The notes: generated from the letters alone by a model not told the origin. A DNA stretch of 64,000 nt from Paractinoplanes pyxinae (GCF_026626335.1 NZ_JAPNTZ010000005.1:124001-188000); one strand, 5' to 3'. Positions 39,836-48,475 are shown, numbered from the stretch's first letter. Made by a program: numbers and translations.

Positions 39836-41932
39836 TCAGGCCCGCGGCGCGGCCGTCACCGTCACGGCTGTGCCCGCGGCCAGCACGATCGGGGTCGTGA
39901 CATCCGTACCGTAGGAACGGGAATTCGCCCCTTGGACACCGCCGACCTGAACCGTGCCCGCGGCCGGCGACGACACCGTCACCTCGCCGGTGGACCGGTC
40001 GTAGACGGCCTCGACGCCCGCCGACAGCTGCCCGAAGTGGGCGGTCCGCTCACTCGCGTACGCGCCGAGGTCGGCCCAGTCCAGGTTGAGCAGCGGAACC
40101 GCGTACAGCTCGGCGAATTTCGCCGCGACCGCCTCGGTCCAGTCGGTCACGAGCGTGCGTCCGTTGCCGTAGTCGTTGACGTTTGCGATGTGGAAGGTGT
40201 GCGTGTTGACCCCGCCCGCCGCCACGTGCTGCAACGCGATCCCGGTCTCGTAGTCGAGGATCTGCTCGTACGTGCGGTTGGTCGGCCAGTACGGGAACTT
40301 GCCGTCCGGTCCGTAGAAGGAGTTGTAGAACGCCGTCTCCTCCTCGGGCGTGGTCACGAAGTACGCGATGTTCGTGGGCCAGTCCGGCACAATTTCGACG
40401 GTCGGCTCCAGCGGGTGTGGGATCGACGCGTTGAAGTGGGCGGGCTGATGGCTGGCGAACGAGAAGTTGCCGTGCAGGTACTTGATGCCCAGGTCCTTGG
40501 CCGCCCGCAGCAGCTCCGGATTCGAGCCCTGCAGCCCGTGGTCGACCGGCACGCCGGTGTCGTCGTCGGGGTCGACCGTGTAGACGCCCAGACCCGAGTA
40601 CTCGGGCGTCTTGAGCACCCCGGCCGACTCGGTCAGGCCGATCGCCGCGCCCGCGTTGCGGTTGTCGAGAATTTCGGCGTACGTGTCGGCGTAGCTGGTG
40701 TGGTTGAGCTCGGGGTGATTGAGCGTGTGGTTGAGCCAGCGGAAATCGCCGGCCAGACACTTGGTGGTGGCCGTGAGCTCGTTGATGCCGCCGTTCGGGC
40801 TGCACTGGTTGCCCGCGAACGGGTCGATGTCGGCCCCGTTGAAGGCCAGGTTGTACTTGAAGCCGTTGCCCAGCGCGTCCTGCCGCTGGTCCAGGTTCAC
40901 CATGTCGTGCGCCGTGACCTTGAAGCCCGGGTCGTACTCGATGTGGCCGTCCGGGTAGTAGTGGTCGGCTGTGTTGAACCAGTCGTCGATGTCGACGTTC
41001 AGGAAGTGCCGCTGCTCGCCCAGGAACAGCCCCTTGGTCGCCCACCGCACGAGCCCGTAGACGAGCACGTCCGACTGCAGCAGGTACTGGTTGAGCGTGA
41101 ACGTCAGGGCCAGCCGCTCCCGGCCGTCGGTCGACGTGCTGCGCACCCCGAGGACGTTCGTGCCGTCGGTGGCGATCGGATCGGCCGCGCAGCCCGGGGC
41201 GATCGAGGTCTTGTAGACGTACGACTGCACGACCGGCACGGTGACGCCGGCCTTCAGGTAGTCGAACACCCCGGCGCCGGCGCTCGTGAGGCTCACGTCG
41301 AGCGGGGTGTCACCGATCGACGTCTCGCCGGCCGAGCGCAGGCAGTAGTCCTCGGGCCAGCTGCCGTAACTGGTGTAGAGCGCGGCCTGCCGAACCCCGA
41401 AGTTCCTTTCGTACGCCCAGAGAATGTTCCACTCGCCGGCGTCGAGCCCGTTGAGGTAGCTGCCGCCGTCGGCGTACACGAGCATCGTGTTCGTCAGCAG
41501 GATCGCGTTGTACTTGCCGGTGCCGTCCGCCCGCACGAGCGAGTCGACGGTCAGCGGCGTGCTCGCGCTGTAGAGCACGTCGTAGGCGGCGCCGAGCCGG
41601 TCGAGCGTGGTCTTCCAGGTGGGCACGCCGAAGTCGTCCTGGTTGGTCGCGACGACCAGCGCGCGCAAGGCGGTGCGGTCGTTGAGCCCGGCGGCCTTGG
41701 TTGCGGTCTTGGCTGCGGTCTTCGCTTTGGCGATGGTGACTTTGCCGGTGCGCTTGGGCAGCGGGGCCGGCGGCTTGACCCGAGGCGGGGCGACCTGGCC
41801 GAAACCGGGAACGTGCGGGGCCTTGGGGCCGGCGGGCTTGGCCACGGCCGCGGACGGGACGGCGGCTATGGCGAGAGCGCCGGCGCACAGGGCGGCGATC
41901 AGGGCGCGTACGGATGTGCGGGCAGCAGCCAT
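39836..41932 (-). CDS. Secreted Agd3-like polysaccharide deacetylase (CE18-type)
   Basis: The 698-residue protein has a signal peptide (about residues 1-30), a basic Pro/Lys-rich stretch, an N-terminal domain (RALVVATNQDDFGVPTWKTTLDRLG to YVYKTSI), and a deacetylase-like barrel with HFLNVDIDDWFNTADHYYPDG and the histidine-rich FRWLNHTLNHPELNH, the expected metal and catalytic residues. Later segments (HGNFSFASHQP, VNTHTFHIANVNDYG) add further histidines. The layout matches fungal Agd3, which partly deacetylates secreted galactosaminogalactan. It is the first gene of the exopolysaccharide operon; ATG 41932 follows GGAGGCTGCCCG. The family call is by motif likeness only. Confidence 0.68.
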   Translation of the reverse strand: MAAARTSVRALIAALCAGALAIAAVPSAAVAKPAGPKAPHVPGFGQVAPPRVKPPAPLPKRTGKVTIAKAKTAAKTATKAAGLNDRTALRALVVATNQDDFGVPTWKTTLDRLGAAYDVLYSASTPLTVDSLVRADGTGKYNAILLTNTMLVYADGGSYLNGLDAGEWNILWAYERNFGVRQAALYTSYGSWPEDYCLRSAGETSIGDTPLDVSLTSAGAGVFDYLKAGVTVPVVQSYVYKTSIAPGCAADPIATDGTNVLGVRSTSTDGRERLALTFTLNQYLLQSDVLVYGLVRWATKGLFLGEQRHFLNVDIDDWFNTADHYYPDGHIEYDPGFKVTAHDMVNLDQRQDALGNGFKYNLAFNGADIDPFAGNQCSPNGGINELTATTKCLAGDFRWLNHTLNHPELNHTSYADTYAEILDNRNAGAAIGLTESAGVLKTPEYSGLGVYTVDPDDDTGVPVDHGLQGSNPELLRAAKDLGIKYLHGNFSFASHQPAHFNASIPHPLEPTVEIVPDWPTNIAYFVTTPEEETAFYNSFYGPDGKFPYWPTNRTYEQILDYETGIALQHVAAGGVNTHTFHIANVNDYGNGRTLVTDWTEAVAAKFAELYAVPLLNLDWADLGAYASERTAHFGQLSAGVEAVYDRSTGEVTVSSPAAGTVQVGGVQGANSRSYGTDVTTPIVLAAGTAVTVTAAPRA

Positions 41933-42614
41933 CGGGCAGCCTCCACAGTGGTGGGCGGTGGGGGGAACGCGGAGCGGGCGGGCCGACGGCGAGTCTAAGC
42001 AAGAATTAAGGATTGGCGGGGGTCGATCGGCCTGTCTCCACGACGACCATTCCCGGATGTTGACCACCGTCGTCCCTGGTGGTATCCGCCTTTTATGTTC
42101 GACCCGCGTCTAAACAATGCCGATCCGCCCTGACTTGCCATTCCGGGCCGCGTCGCAAATTTTCGTTAATAGTTCGCACCTCCTATTGACGACGCACCCG
42201 ACCCCGGCCGCCGCGCCGGTTCGCGGGCTTAGGCGGCGGTCTGTCCGGTATGGACGGATGGCCCGCCTTCTCGCTCACCGCGCATTCGCCGCGTTTAGGC
42301 CGGCTTCGATCGACCCTGCGTGGTGAGTCTTGGACGGTGCGCACCGAACCCGCATTGAAGCTTCTCGAACAACGGTCTGATTTTTCTTTCGCTTTCGTCT
42401 GCCGTTCGTAAAGGCGTCCGTCATCCCGCCGAAACGTCGGATGATTGCCTCTGCAAATTACCGCCGGGTAATTGCAGCCGGTCGTGGAATCGGTGGACGT
42501 GGTGGTCGGCACTCGCCTTTCCCATCCTAAAATCCTGGCCCACTTGCTCCTCGCCTTGCCGCCGGCCCGGCCGCTTCCTAGTGTGAACGTACTGGTTCGT
42601 CCATAGGAGGCGTG
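41933..42614. other. 682-nt AT-richer intergenic region with regulatory elements
   Basis: No convincing gene is seen. The region is visibly lower in GC than its surroundings and must hold promoters for the divergent deacetylase operon and the dehydratase gene. It contains several AT-rich hexamers near the deacetylase (AAGAATTAAGG around 42001-42011), AAATTTTCGTTAATAG around 42157-42172, a bulged hairpin at 42451-42477, and a TACTGGTTCGTCCAT stretch just before the dehydratase. A short open frame at 42117-42326 is probably fortuitous. Confidence 0.6.
42451..42477. promoter_or_regulatory. Bulged hairpin in the intergenic region
   Basis: CTGCAAATTACC pairs with GGTAATTGCAG across a GCCG loop: an 11-bp stem with a single bulged A. 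There is no T run, so a regulatory RNA or protein-binding role is more likely than termination. Confidence 0.4.
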
Positions 42615-44378
42615 ATGCGGACGAGCATTGCCACCGTCTGCCTGTCCGGCACGCTCGAGGACAAGCTCGACGCCGCCGCGGCGGCCGGGTTCGACGCGGT
42701 CGAGATCTTCGAGAACGACCTGATCGCGTCGGTCAGCTCGCCCGAGGAGATCCGGCGGCGGACGGCCGGCCTCGGGCTCACCATCGACCTCTACCAGCCG
42801 TTCCGCGACGCCGAGGGCGCTCCCCCGGCCCGCTTCGCCGCCGCCGAGCGCCGCTTCCGGGCCAAGCTCGACGTGATGGGCCGGCTCGGAACCCGTACGG
42901 TGCTGATCTGCTCCTCGGTCGCCCCGGACACGATCGACGACGACGGGCTCGCGGCCGACCAGTTGCGGCGGCTGGCCGACCTGGCGGCCGAGCGGGGCAT
43001 GCGGATCGCCTACGAGGCTCTGGCCTGGGGCCGGCACGTGTCGACCTGGGAGCACTCGTGGGACATCGTGCGCCGCGCGGATCACCCGGCGCTCGGCCTG
43101 TGCCTCGACAGCTTCCACGTCCTGTCCCGCACCGACGCGTACGGGAAGATCGCCGAGCTGCCCGGCGAGCGCATCTTCTTCCTGCAGCTGGCCGACGCGC
43201 CCCGCCTCGACATGGACGTGCTGCAGTGGAGCCGCCACCACCGCCTCTTCCCGCTGCAGGGGCGCCTCGACCTGACCGGATTCACCCGAGCCGTCCTCGA
43301 CGCCGGCTACGACGGCCCACTCTCGCTCGAGGTGTTCAACGACGTCTTCCGCCAGGCCGATCCCCATCGCACGGCCGTCGACGCCCGCCGCTCCCTCATC
43401 GCCCTGTCCGACGACACTCTGACGCCCGCGCCCGAGCTCACCGGGATCGCGTTCGCCGAGCTCGGCGTGGACGCGGAGACCGGGCCACAGCTCGAGAACC
43501 TGCTGCGCGGCCTCGGCTTCGCGCACACCGGCCAGCATCGTTCCAAGGCCGTGCAGCTGTGGGAGCAGGGCGACGCCCGGGTGCTGCTCAACTCGGGCGC
43601 CGGCGGCGACACCGCCATCCGGGCGTTCGCGCTCGAGAGCACCGACCCCGCCGCGTCCGCCGACCGCGCGGCCGAACTTCTGGCCCGGCCGCTCCCCCGG
43701 CGCCGGCGGCGGAGCGAGGCCGACCTGACCGCCGTGGCCGCTCCGGACGGCACCGAGGTGTTCTTCTGCCGGGGCGACCAGGGGTGGCTCGCCGACTTCC
43801 TGCCGACGGGCGAGACACGTACGCGGCAATCGGGAATCACCCGGATCGACCACCTCTCGCTGGCCCAGCCGTTCGACCGCTACGACGAGGCGGCGCTGTT
43901 CTACCGCAGCGTGCTCGGCCTCACCGACGACGAGGCGGGCGAGTTCGCGGCGCCGTTCGGCCTGGTTCGCACCTTGGCCGTCCGCAACGACGACCGCAGC
44001 GTCCGGCTGGCGCTCAGCGTCCCCCTTTTACGCCGCGGCGACTGGGCTCCCGCCGTCCCCCACCCGCAGAGCCTCACCCTGCTCACCGACGACCTCGCCC
44101 GCACCGCCGAGGGCCTCGAGACCGTCGCCGTCCCGGCCAACTACTACGACGACCTCGACGCCCGCATCGACCGCCCGGACGGCACCGCCCGCGCCCTGGG
44201 CGCCCTCTACGACGAGGACGCCCACGGCCGGTACCTGCAGCTCTTCACGCCGGTGCTCGGCCACCGGGTGTTCATCGAGGTCGTGCAGCGGATCGGCGGC
44301 TACCGCGGCTACGGCTTCGCCAACGACCCGGTGCGGATGGCCGCCCATCGAGCTCGCCGCCTCGTACCACGCGCGTAG
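42615..44378 (+). CDS. quiC: 3-dehydroshikimate dehydratase fused to HPPD-like domain
   Basis: The 587-residue bifunctional-looking protein begins with a xylose-isomerase-type TIM barrel (MRTSIATVCLSGTLEDKLDAAAAAGFDAVEIFENDL to LSLEVFNDVFRQADP, about residues 1-270) with metal-ligand candidates E in YEALAWG, D/H in CLDSFHVL and E in LSLEVFND. A C-terminal vicinal-oxygen-chelate half resembling 4-hydroxyphenylpyruvate dioxygenase follows (ITRIDHLSLAQPFDRYDEAALFYRSVLGL to GHRVFIEVVQRIGGYRGYG). This architecture is that of QuiC1-type dehydratases, which turn 3-dehydroshikimate into protocatechuate in quinate/shikimate breakdown. ATG 42615 follows AGGAGG. Confidence 0.87.
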   Translation: MRTSIATVCLSGTLEDKLDAAAAAGFDAVEIFENDLIASVSSPEEIRRRTAGLGLTIDLYQPFRDAEGAPPARFAAAERRFRAKLDVMGRLGTRTVLICSSVAPDTIDDDGLAADQLRRLADLAAERGMRIAYEALAWGRHVSTWEHSWDIVRRADHPALGLCLDSFHVLSRTDAYGKIAELPGERIFFLQLADAPRLDMDVLQWSRHHRLFPLQGRLDLTGFTRAVLDAGYDGPLSLEVFNDVFRQADPHRTAVDARRSLIALSDDTLTPAPELTGIAFAELGVDAETGPQLENLLRGLGFAHTGQHRSKAVQLWEQGDARVLLNSGAGGDTAIRAFALESTDPAASADRAAELLARPLPRRRRRSEADLTAVAAPDGTEVFFCRGDQGWLADFLPTGETRTRQSGITRIDHLSLAQPFDRYDEAALFYRSVLGLTDDEAGEFAAPFGLVRTLAVRNDDRSVRLALSVPLLRRGDWAPAVPHPQSLTLLTDDLARTAEGLETVAVPANYYDDLDARIDRPDGTARALGALYDEDAHGRYLQLFTPVLGHRVFIEVVQRIGGYRGYGFANDPVRMAAHRARRLVPRA

Positions 44379-44390
44379 TACGCTGGTCAG

Positions 44391-44666
44391 GTGCCGTACG
44401 AATGGGAGGACTGGGCGCTGGCCGCCCTGGCCGGCATCGAGCCCTACGAGGTGTGGCAGGCGCTCGACGCCCGTCGCCGGTGGCCCCGGCAGGCGATGAG
44501 CGCCACCGGTGTCCCGGTCCTCACGGTGTGGAGCCGTACGGTGGCCGGCCGGCCGCTGATCGTCGCGGTCTACCAGACCACCGGCTTCACCTGGAAGGTC
44601 ATCGGCGCGCGGGAGATGGCGGACGACGAGCTGAAGGAACTCAGCCGGTGGGAGGAGTCCCGATGA
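44391..44666 (+). CDS. BrnT-like toxin candidate
   Basis: The 91-residue protein starts at GTG 44391. TAGTAC lies 9 nt before it without a ribosome binding site, so the mRNA is probably leaderless. Sequence features are EWEDWALAALAGIEPYEVWQAL, a TVWSRTVAGRPLIVAVYQTTG core and the ending FTWKVIGAREMADDELKELSRW. The R-x-L-x-V-x-Y and I-x-A-R-x-M elements resemble BrnT, a RelE-like ribonuclease toxin. The next gene, overlapping by 4 nt, encodes a ribbon-helix-helix-type protein, as expected for the antitoxin. Toxin activity is inference. Confidence 0.65.
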   Translation: MPYEWEDWALAALAGIEPYEVWQALDARRRWPRQAMSATGVPVLTVWSRTVAGRPLIVAVYQTTGFTWKVIGAREMADDELKELSRWEESR

Positions 44667-45001
44667 GTCACGACAACGATGTGCCCCGGACCCCCGAGCA
44701 GCTTCACGACTTCATGCAGGGCCTCACCTTCGAGCCCCCGCCGCAGGACGAGCAGGCCCTGCTCGACGCGTTGCCCCCGTCCGGCTCACCGGTCATGGTG
44801 GTCCGCTCGCTGCGGCTGCCGGTCGAGCTCGAGCAGGCCGTCGCCGCCGCGGCCAAGGCGGCCGACATGCCCAAGACCACCTGGATCCGGCAGGCGATCG
44901 AGATGGCCCTGGCCGTCCAGGCCGAGGACGACCAGCCCATCTCCCGCGCCGAGGCCCTGCGCGCCCTCACCATGCTGCGCCCGGCGCGCCACGTGGCCTG
45001 A
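44663..45001 (+). CDS. Ribbon-helix-helix-type antitoxin candidate
   Basis: The 112-residue protein follows the BrnT-like gene with an ATGA overlap and GGAGGAG ribosome binding site. An acidic N-terminal half (residues 1-50) is followed by a CopG/RHH-like segment: VVRSLRLPVELEQAVAAAAKAADMPKTTWIRQAIEMAL, where the SLRLP strand and two helices are clear. It should neutralise the toxin and repress the pair. The last 216 bases lie opposite the 3' end of the CPBP gene on the other strand. Confidence 0.65.
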   Translation: MSHDNDVPRTPEQLHDFMQGLTFEPPPQDEQALLDALPPSGSPVMVVRSLRLPVELEQAVAAAAKAADMPKTTWIRQAIEMALAVQAEDDQPISRAEALRALTMLRPARHVA

Positions 45002-45814
45002 GGCGGCCAGCCTCAGCACCACCCAGGCGTAGGCCGGCAGCACCAGCAGGTCGACGGCGAACATCTGCCACGGCATGTCGGCCGCCGTCTCGGTGATGGT
45101 CAATTGGTCGTACGCCGCGGCCACCCCCGTGGCGAGCAGGTTGTTCATCACGTGCAGGGCGATGGCCGCCTCCAGGCCGCCGGTGCGCACGGTCAGCCAC
45201 CCGGTCACCGCCCCGAAGACGAACAGGTCGGCGAAGCCCCACGGCGTCCCCCAGCCGTGCGCGGCCGCGAACACCAGCGCTTGAAAGGCGATCGGCACCC
45301 ACGGCCGCCGGAACCACGCGCCCACCGCCTGCAGCAGCCAGCCCCGGGTCAGATACTCCTCGGCAGCCGCCTGCGCCGGCACCACCAGCAGCAACAGCCC
45401 CATCGAGAGCGCGAACGGCCCCCACCCGGCCGGCTCGTCGGTCAATCCCGTGTCCTCGACGCCGGTCAGCGAAGCCAGCCCGAGCCCACCGGCCAGCAGC
45501 ACCACCACGGCGACCAGCGCCACCGGCAGCAACGTGAGCAGGAACCGCCACCGCAGCCGCCCGGTGACCGACGACAGCGTGCCGGCCGGCCGCCGCTGGA
45601 TCCACCGGGCCGCCAGCAGCGTGAGCGGCAGCAGCGCCGCGACGGACAGGAAGGCGACCGCGAGATCCGCCCGCGCGCCGAGGCGAACGGTCAGAGTGAC
45701 CGCCGCATAGGCGAACACGGCGAGGAACAGACCGCCGACGAGGATGAACAACGTGCCGAGAACGGTCCGCCACCAGCGGTGGACGGAGGTGCGGGCAAGG
45801 CGGTGATAGTCCAT
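44786..45814 (-). CDS. CPBP family intramembrane metalloprotease with long C-terminal extension
   Basis: The 342-residue frame has seven to eight membrane segments in its first 265 residues and the motifs AAEEYLTRGWLLQ (EExxxR), FQALVFAAAHGWG (FxxxH) and AIALHVMNNLLA (HxxxN), so it is an intact CPBP protease. After RLAASGHVARRAQ it continues about 75 residues of Gly/Leu/Asp-rich sequence antisense to the antitoxin gene. This extension is probably not functional, and the usual stop may have been lost. The gene is divergent from the histidine kinase gene. Confidence 0.82.
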   Translation of the reverse strand: MDYHRLARTSVHRWWRTVLGTLFILVGGLFLAVFAYAAVTLTVRLGARADLAVAFLSVAALLPLTLLAARWIQRRPAGTLSSVTGRLRWRFLLTLLPVALVAVVVLLAGGLGLASLTGVEDTGLTDEPAGWGPFALSMGLLLLVVPAQAAAEEYLTRGWLLQAVGAWFRRPWVPIAFQALVFAAAHGWGTPWGFADLFVFGAVTGWLTVRTGGLEAAIALHVMNNLLATGVAAAYDQLTITETAADMPWQMFAVDLLVLPAYAWVVLRLAASGHVARRAQHGEGAQGLGAGDGLVVLGLDGQGHLDRLPDPGGLGHVGRLGRGGDGLLELDRQPQRADHHDR

Positions 45815-45905
45815 GCGAGAAGTCTGTCGATGCCCGCGCGTGGGCAAATCAGGCCGAGGCCGGAAACCGACCCCTGCCCCAGGGCATAGATAGGGTGTCC
45901 GCATC
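45815..45905. promoter_or_regulatory. Divergent promoter region with two TGCCC/GGGCA dyads
   Basis: Two dyads share the half-site TGCCC: TGCCCGCGCGTGGGCA (45831-45846) and TGCCCCAGGGCA (45875-45886). TAGGGT at 45891-45896 is a candidate -10 just before the kinase ATG at 45906, suggesting a leaderless mRNA. The autoregulating response regulator is a candidate binder. Confidence 0.45.
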
Positions 45906-47825
45906 ATGGGTCGCTGGAGGAGTTGGGTGCTGCCCGCGCTGCTCGCGGTGGCGCAGCTGGCGTACTGGCCCGCCCCCGTCCTCGGCCGGGCCGACCCGAC
46001 CCGGATGGCGGCCGGGCTCGCCGTGACGGCCGTCGTCTGCGGCGGCCTCGTTCTGCGGCGGCGCCGGCCGGTCGTGGCGGCCGCTGTCGTCACCGGCGCG
46101 CTCGCGCTCGGCACCTGGGCCACGCCGCAGCAGGAGTACTTCGTCCCCGGCGACGCCCTTCTCGTGCTGGCCGCCGCGGAATCGGTCGCCCTGTTCCACG
46201 TGGCCCTGCGCACCTCCCGCCGAACGACTCTGCTGGTGGTGGCCGGCCTTCTCGTCGTGCAGGCCGTGCTGGTCATCGACGACGAACCGCTCGACATCCT
46301 CGTCTCGCTCGCCCTCTACGCGATCGTGGCGGCGGGCGGCCGGGTGCGGCGGCGCTGGCTCGACGACCGGGACGCGGCCGCCCACCGGCTCGAGCAGGCC
46401 GAACAGGCCCGGCGCGACGCGGCCGCGGCCGAGCAGCGCCGCCTGGCCCGCGAGCTGCACGACGTGAGCGCCCATCACCTGACCTCGATCGTGGTGAACG
46501 CGTCGGCCGCCCAGTTCGTCGGCACGCCGCAGCTGCGCGCCGACGCCCTCGAGTTCGCCGCCCGCACCGGCCGCGAGACGCTGACCGCCCTGCATCAGCT
46601 GGTCGCCGTGCTGCCCCAGGCGCAGGAGGCGACCAGCCTGGCCGATCTGGCCGACGACTTCCGCCAGCTCGGTCAGGTCGTGCAGCTCGAGGTGACCGGC
46701 GAACCGCCGCCGGAGCAGGCCGAGGCGCTGCACGGCATCGCGCGGGAGGCGCTGACCAACACGCTGCGGTACGCGCCGGGGGCTACTGTGCGCGTTTCCC
46801 GTACGTACGACGAGAAGGGCGCGACGCTGGTGGTCGAGGACGACGGCGCCGCGGCCCCGGTCGAGGGGCTGGGCAGCGGCCGCGGGCTCACCGGCATGCG
46901 CGAACGGGCGGCGGCTCTGGGCGGGACGGTCACGGCCGGTCCCCGTACGGCGGGTGGGTGGCAGGTGCGGGCGGTGCTCCCGGCCGTCGCGGCTCCGGTG
47001 CGACTCCGGGTGTGGCTGCGCAGTCAGGTCGTCCTGGACGCGGGTCTGATCCTGCTGACTTTGCTCCTGCCGCTGTCCGGGGTGGCCGTCATGGCCGTCT
47101 CCCGCTCGGCAGCCACGCTGGTGCTGCTGGCGGTGGTCGCGCACGCCGTTCCGTTGCTGTGGCGGCGGCAGCGCCCGTGGACGACGGCGATCGCGGTGGC
47201 GCTGACCGTCTGGCTCGGGCCGCTGCTGGCCGCCGTGAACGTCGTGCCGCCGGCCGAGACGTGGATCTTCGTGTTCAACGTCGGTGCGGACGCCGCCGCG
47301 GTGTACGCGGTTGCGGCGTACGCGCGCCGATTCGATCTCACCTGGATCGGCCTCGTCGCCGTCCTGTTCTCGTCCGCCGCCGGTTTCGCCGTCCTGCTCG
47401 CCGTCTCGGGCGAGGCCTATTCCGGTACGCCGCCCCCGGACAGCCCGGCCCCGGCGCTCATGCTGGTGGTGTTCACCGCCGTGTGCGCCTGGTTCGCTCT
47501 AGCCGTGCCGTTCGGCGTGGCCTGGCTGGCCGGCTGGGGTGCCCGGCGCCGCCGGGAGAACCGGTTGCGCAGCGAGGAAGGCGCGGTGGCCGTGGTGTCG
47601 GCCGACGCCGAGCAGCGGGCCCGTGCGGAAAGGGCCCGGGTCGCGGCCGGTCTGCAGGCCTCGGTGCTGGCTTCGGCCGCGCAGGTCACCGAGGCGGCCG
47701 GCCGGCAGGATCTGGACGGGGTGGTCGGCGCGGCCAAGGCGGCCCTGGCGGCGATGCGCGGCCTGCTCGACGATCTGCGCCCGGCCCAGCGGAACCCGGA
47801 GGTGCCGTCATCGGAATCCGTGTGA
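45906..47825 (+). CDS. Sensor histidine kinase with duplicated membrane/DHp architecture
   Basis: The 639-residue protein first has four to five membrane helices, then a HisKA_3 helix with phospho-acceptor H185 in RLARELHDVSAHHL and an HATPase_c domain (ALTNTLRYAPGA, VEDDGAAAP, SGRGLTGMRERAAALGG) to about residue 365. A second membrane region of about five helices (370-545) then leads to another DHp-like helix (ARAERARVAAGLQASVLASAAQ to ALAAMRGLLDDLRP) that lacks the histidine and any following ATPase domain. The C-terminal half looks like a degenerate second sensor, perhaps for signal input or dimerisation. It overlaps the regulator gene by 4 nt. Confidence 0.87.
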   Translation: MGRWRSWVLPALLAVAQLAYWPAPVLGRADPTRMAAGLAVTAVVCGGLVLRRRRPVVAAAVVTGALALGTWATPQQEYFVPGDALLVLAAAESVALFHVALRTSRRTTLLVVAGLLVVQAVLVIDDEPLDILVSLALYAIVAAGGRVRRRWLDDRDAAAHRLEQAEQARRDAAAAEQRRLARELHDVSAHHLTSIVVNASAAQFVGTPQLRADALEFAARTGRETLTALHQLVAVLPQAQEATSLADLADDFRQLGQVVQLEVTGEPPPEQAEALHGIAREALTNTLRYAPGATVRVSRTYDEKGATLVVEDDGAAAPVEGLGSGRGLTGMRERAAALGGTVTAGPRTAGGWQVRAVLPAVAAPVRLRVWLRSQVVLDAGLILLTLLLPLSGVAVMAVSRSAATLVLLAVVAHAVPLLWRRQRPWTTAIAVALTVWLGPLLAAVNVVPPAETWIFVFNVGADAAAVYAVAAYARRFDLTWIGLVAVLFSSAAGFAVLLAVSGEAYSGTPPPDSPAPALMLVVFTAVCAWFALAVPFGVAWLAGWGARRRRENRLRSEEGAVAVVSADAEQRARAERARVAAGLQASVLASAAQVTEAAGRQDLDGVVGAAKAALAAMRGLLDDLRPAQRNPEVPSSESV

Positions 47826-48469
47826 TCGTCGTCGACGACCAGGCCATGGTGCGGGCCGGCCTGTGCGCGATCGTCGCCTCGCAGGACGACCTCGACGTGG
47901 TGGGCGAGGCCGGCGACGGCGCGGCCGGGCTGGCCCTGGTCGCCCGGGAGCGCCCCGACGTGGTGCTGATGGACGTGCGCATGCCCGGCATGGACGGCCT
48001 GACCGCCACCGCGCGGCTCACCGCGGGCGAGAACCCGCCGCGGGTGATCGTGCTGACGACCTTCCACCAGGACGCGTACGTGTTCCAGGCGCTGCGCGCG
48101 GGTGCGTCGGGGTTCCTGCTGAAGGACGCCGACCCGGCCTCCCTGGTGGCCGCGATCCGCACTGTCGCGGCGGGCGAGGCCATGCTCAGCCCGGCCGTCA
48201 CCAAACGCCTGATCGACGCGTTCGCCACCGGCACGGTCACCGCCGCCCGCGACGACGACCCGCGTCTGACCGGCCTGACCCCGCGTGAGCGCGACGTGCT
48301 GACCCAGATCGCCACCGGCCGGTCGAACGCCGAGATCGGCGAGGTGCTGGGCATCGCCGCCGGAACCGTGAAGGCCCACGTCAACGCCCTGCTGCCGAAG
48401 CTCGGCGTCCGCGACCGGGTCCAGGCCACCATCGTGGCCTACGACCTGGGCCTGGCCCGGCCGCGCTGA
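47822..48469 (+). CDS. LuxR/NarL family response regulator
   Basis: The 215-residue regulator starts at GTG 47822, overlapping the kinase stop. It has the receiver acidic pair VVDDQ, the phospho-acceptor aspartate in VVLMDVRMPGMDG, and the conserved lysine in FLLKDADP, then the LuxR helix-turn-helix LTPRERDVLTQIATGRSNAEIGEVL with GTVKAHVNALLPKLG. A start further upstream would need a non-standard codon. It pairs with the dual-architecture kinase. Confidence 0.92.
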   Translation: MIVVDDQAMVRAGLCAIVASQDDLDVVGEAGDGAAGLALVARERPDVVLMDVRMPGMDGLTATARLTAGENPPRVIVLTTFHQDAYVFQALRAGASGFLLKDADPASLVAAIRTVAAGEAMLSPAVTKRLIDAFATGTVTAARDDDPRLTGLTPRERDVLTQIATGRSNAEIGEVLGIAAGTVKAHVNALLPKLGVRDRVQATIVAYDLGLARPR

Positions 48470-48475
48470 CGGGTT

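Noticed and set aside
42117..42326. 69-residue open frame in the deacetylase upstream region
   Set aside because: No ribosome binding site, no family likeness and a sequence typical of non-coding DNA; treated as fortuitous.
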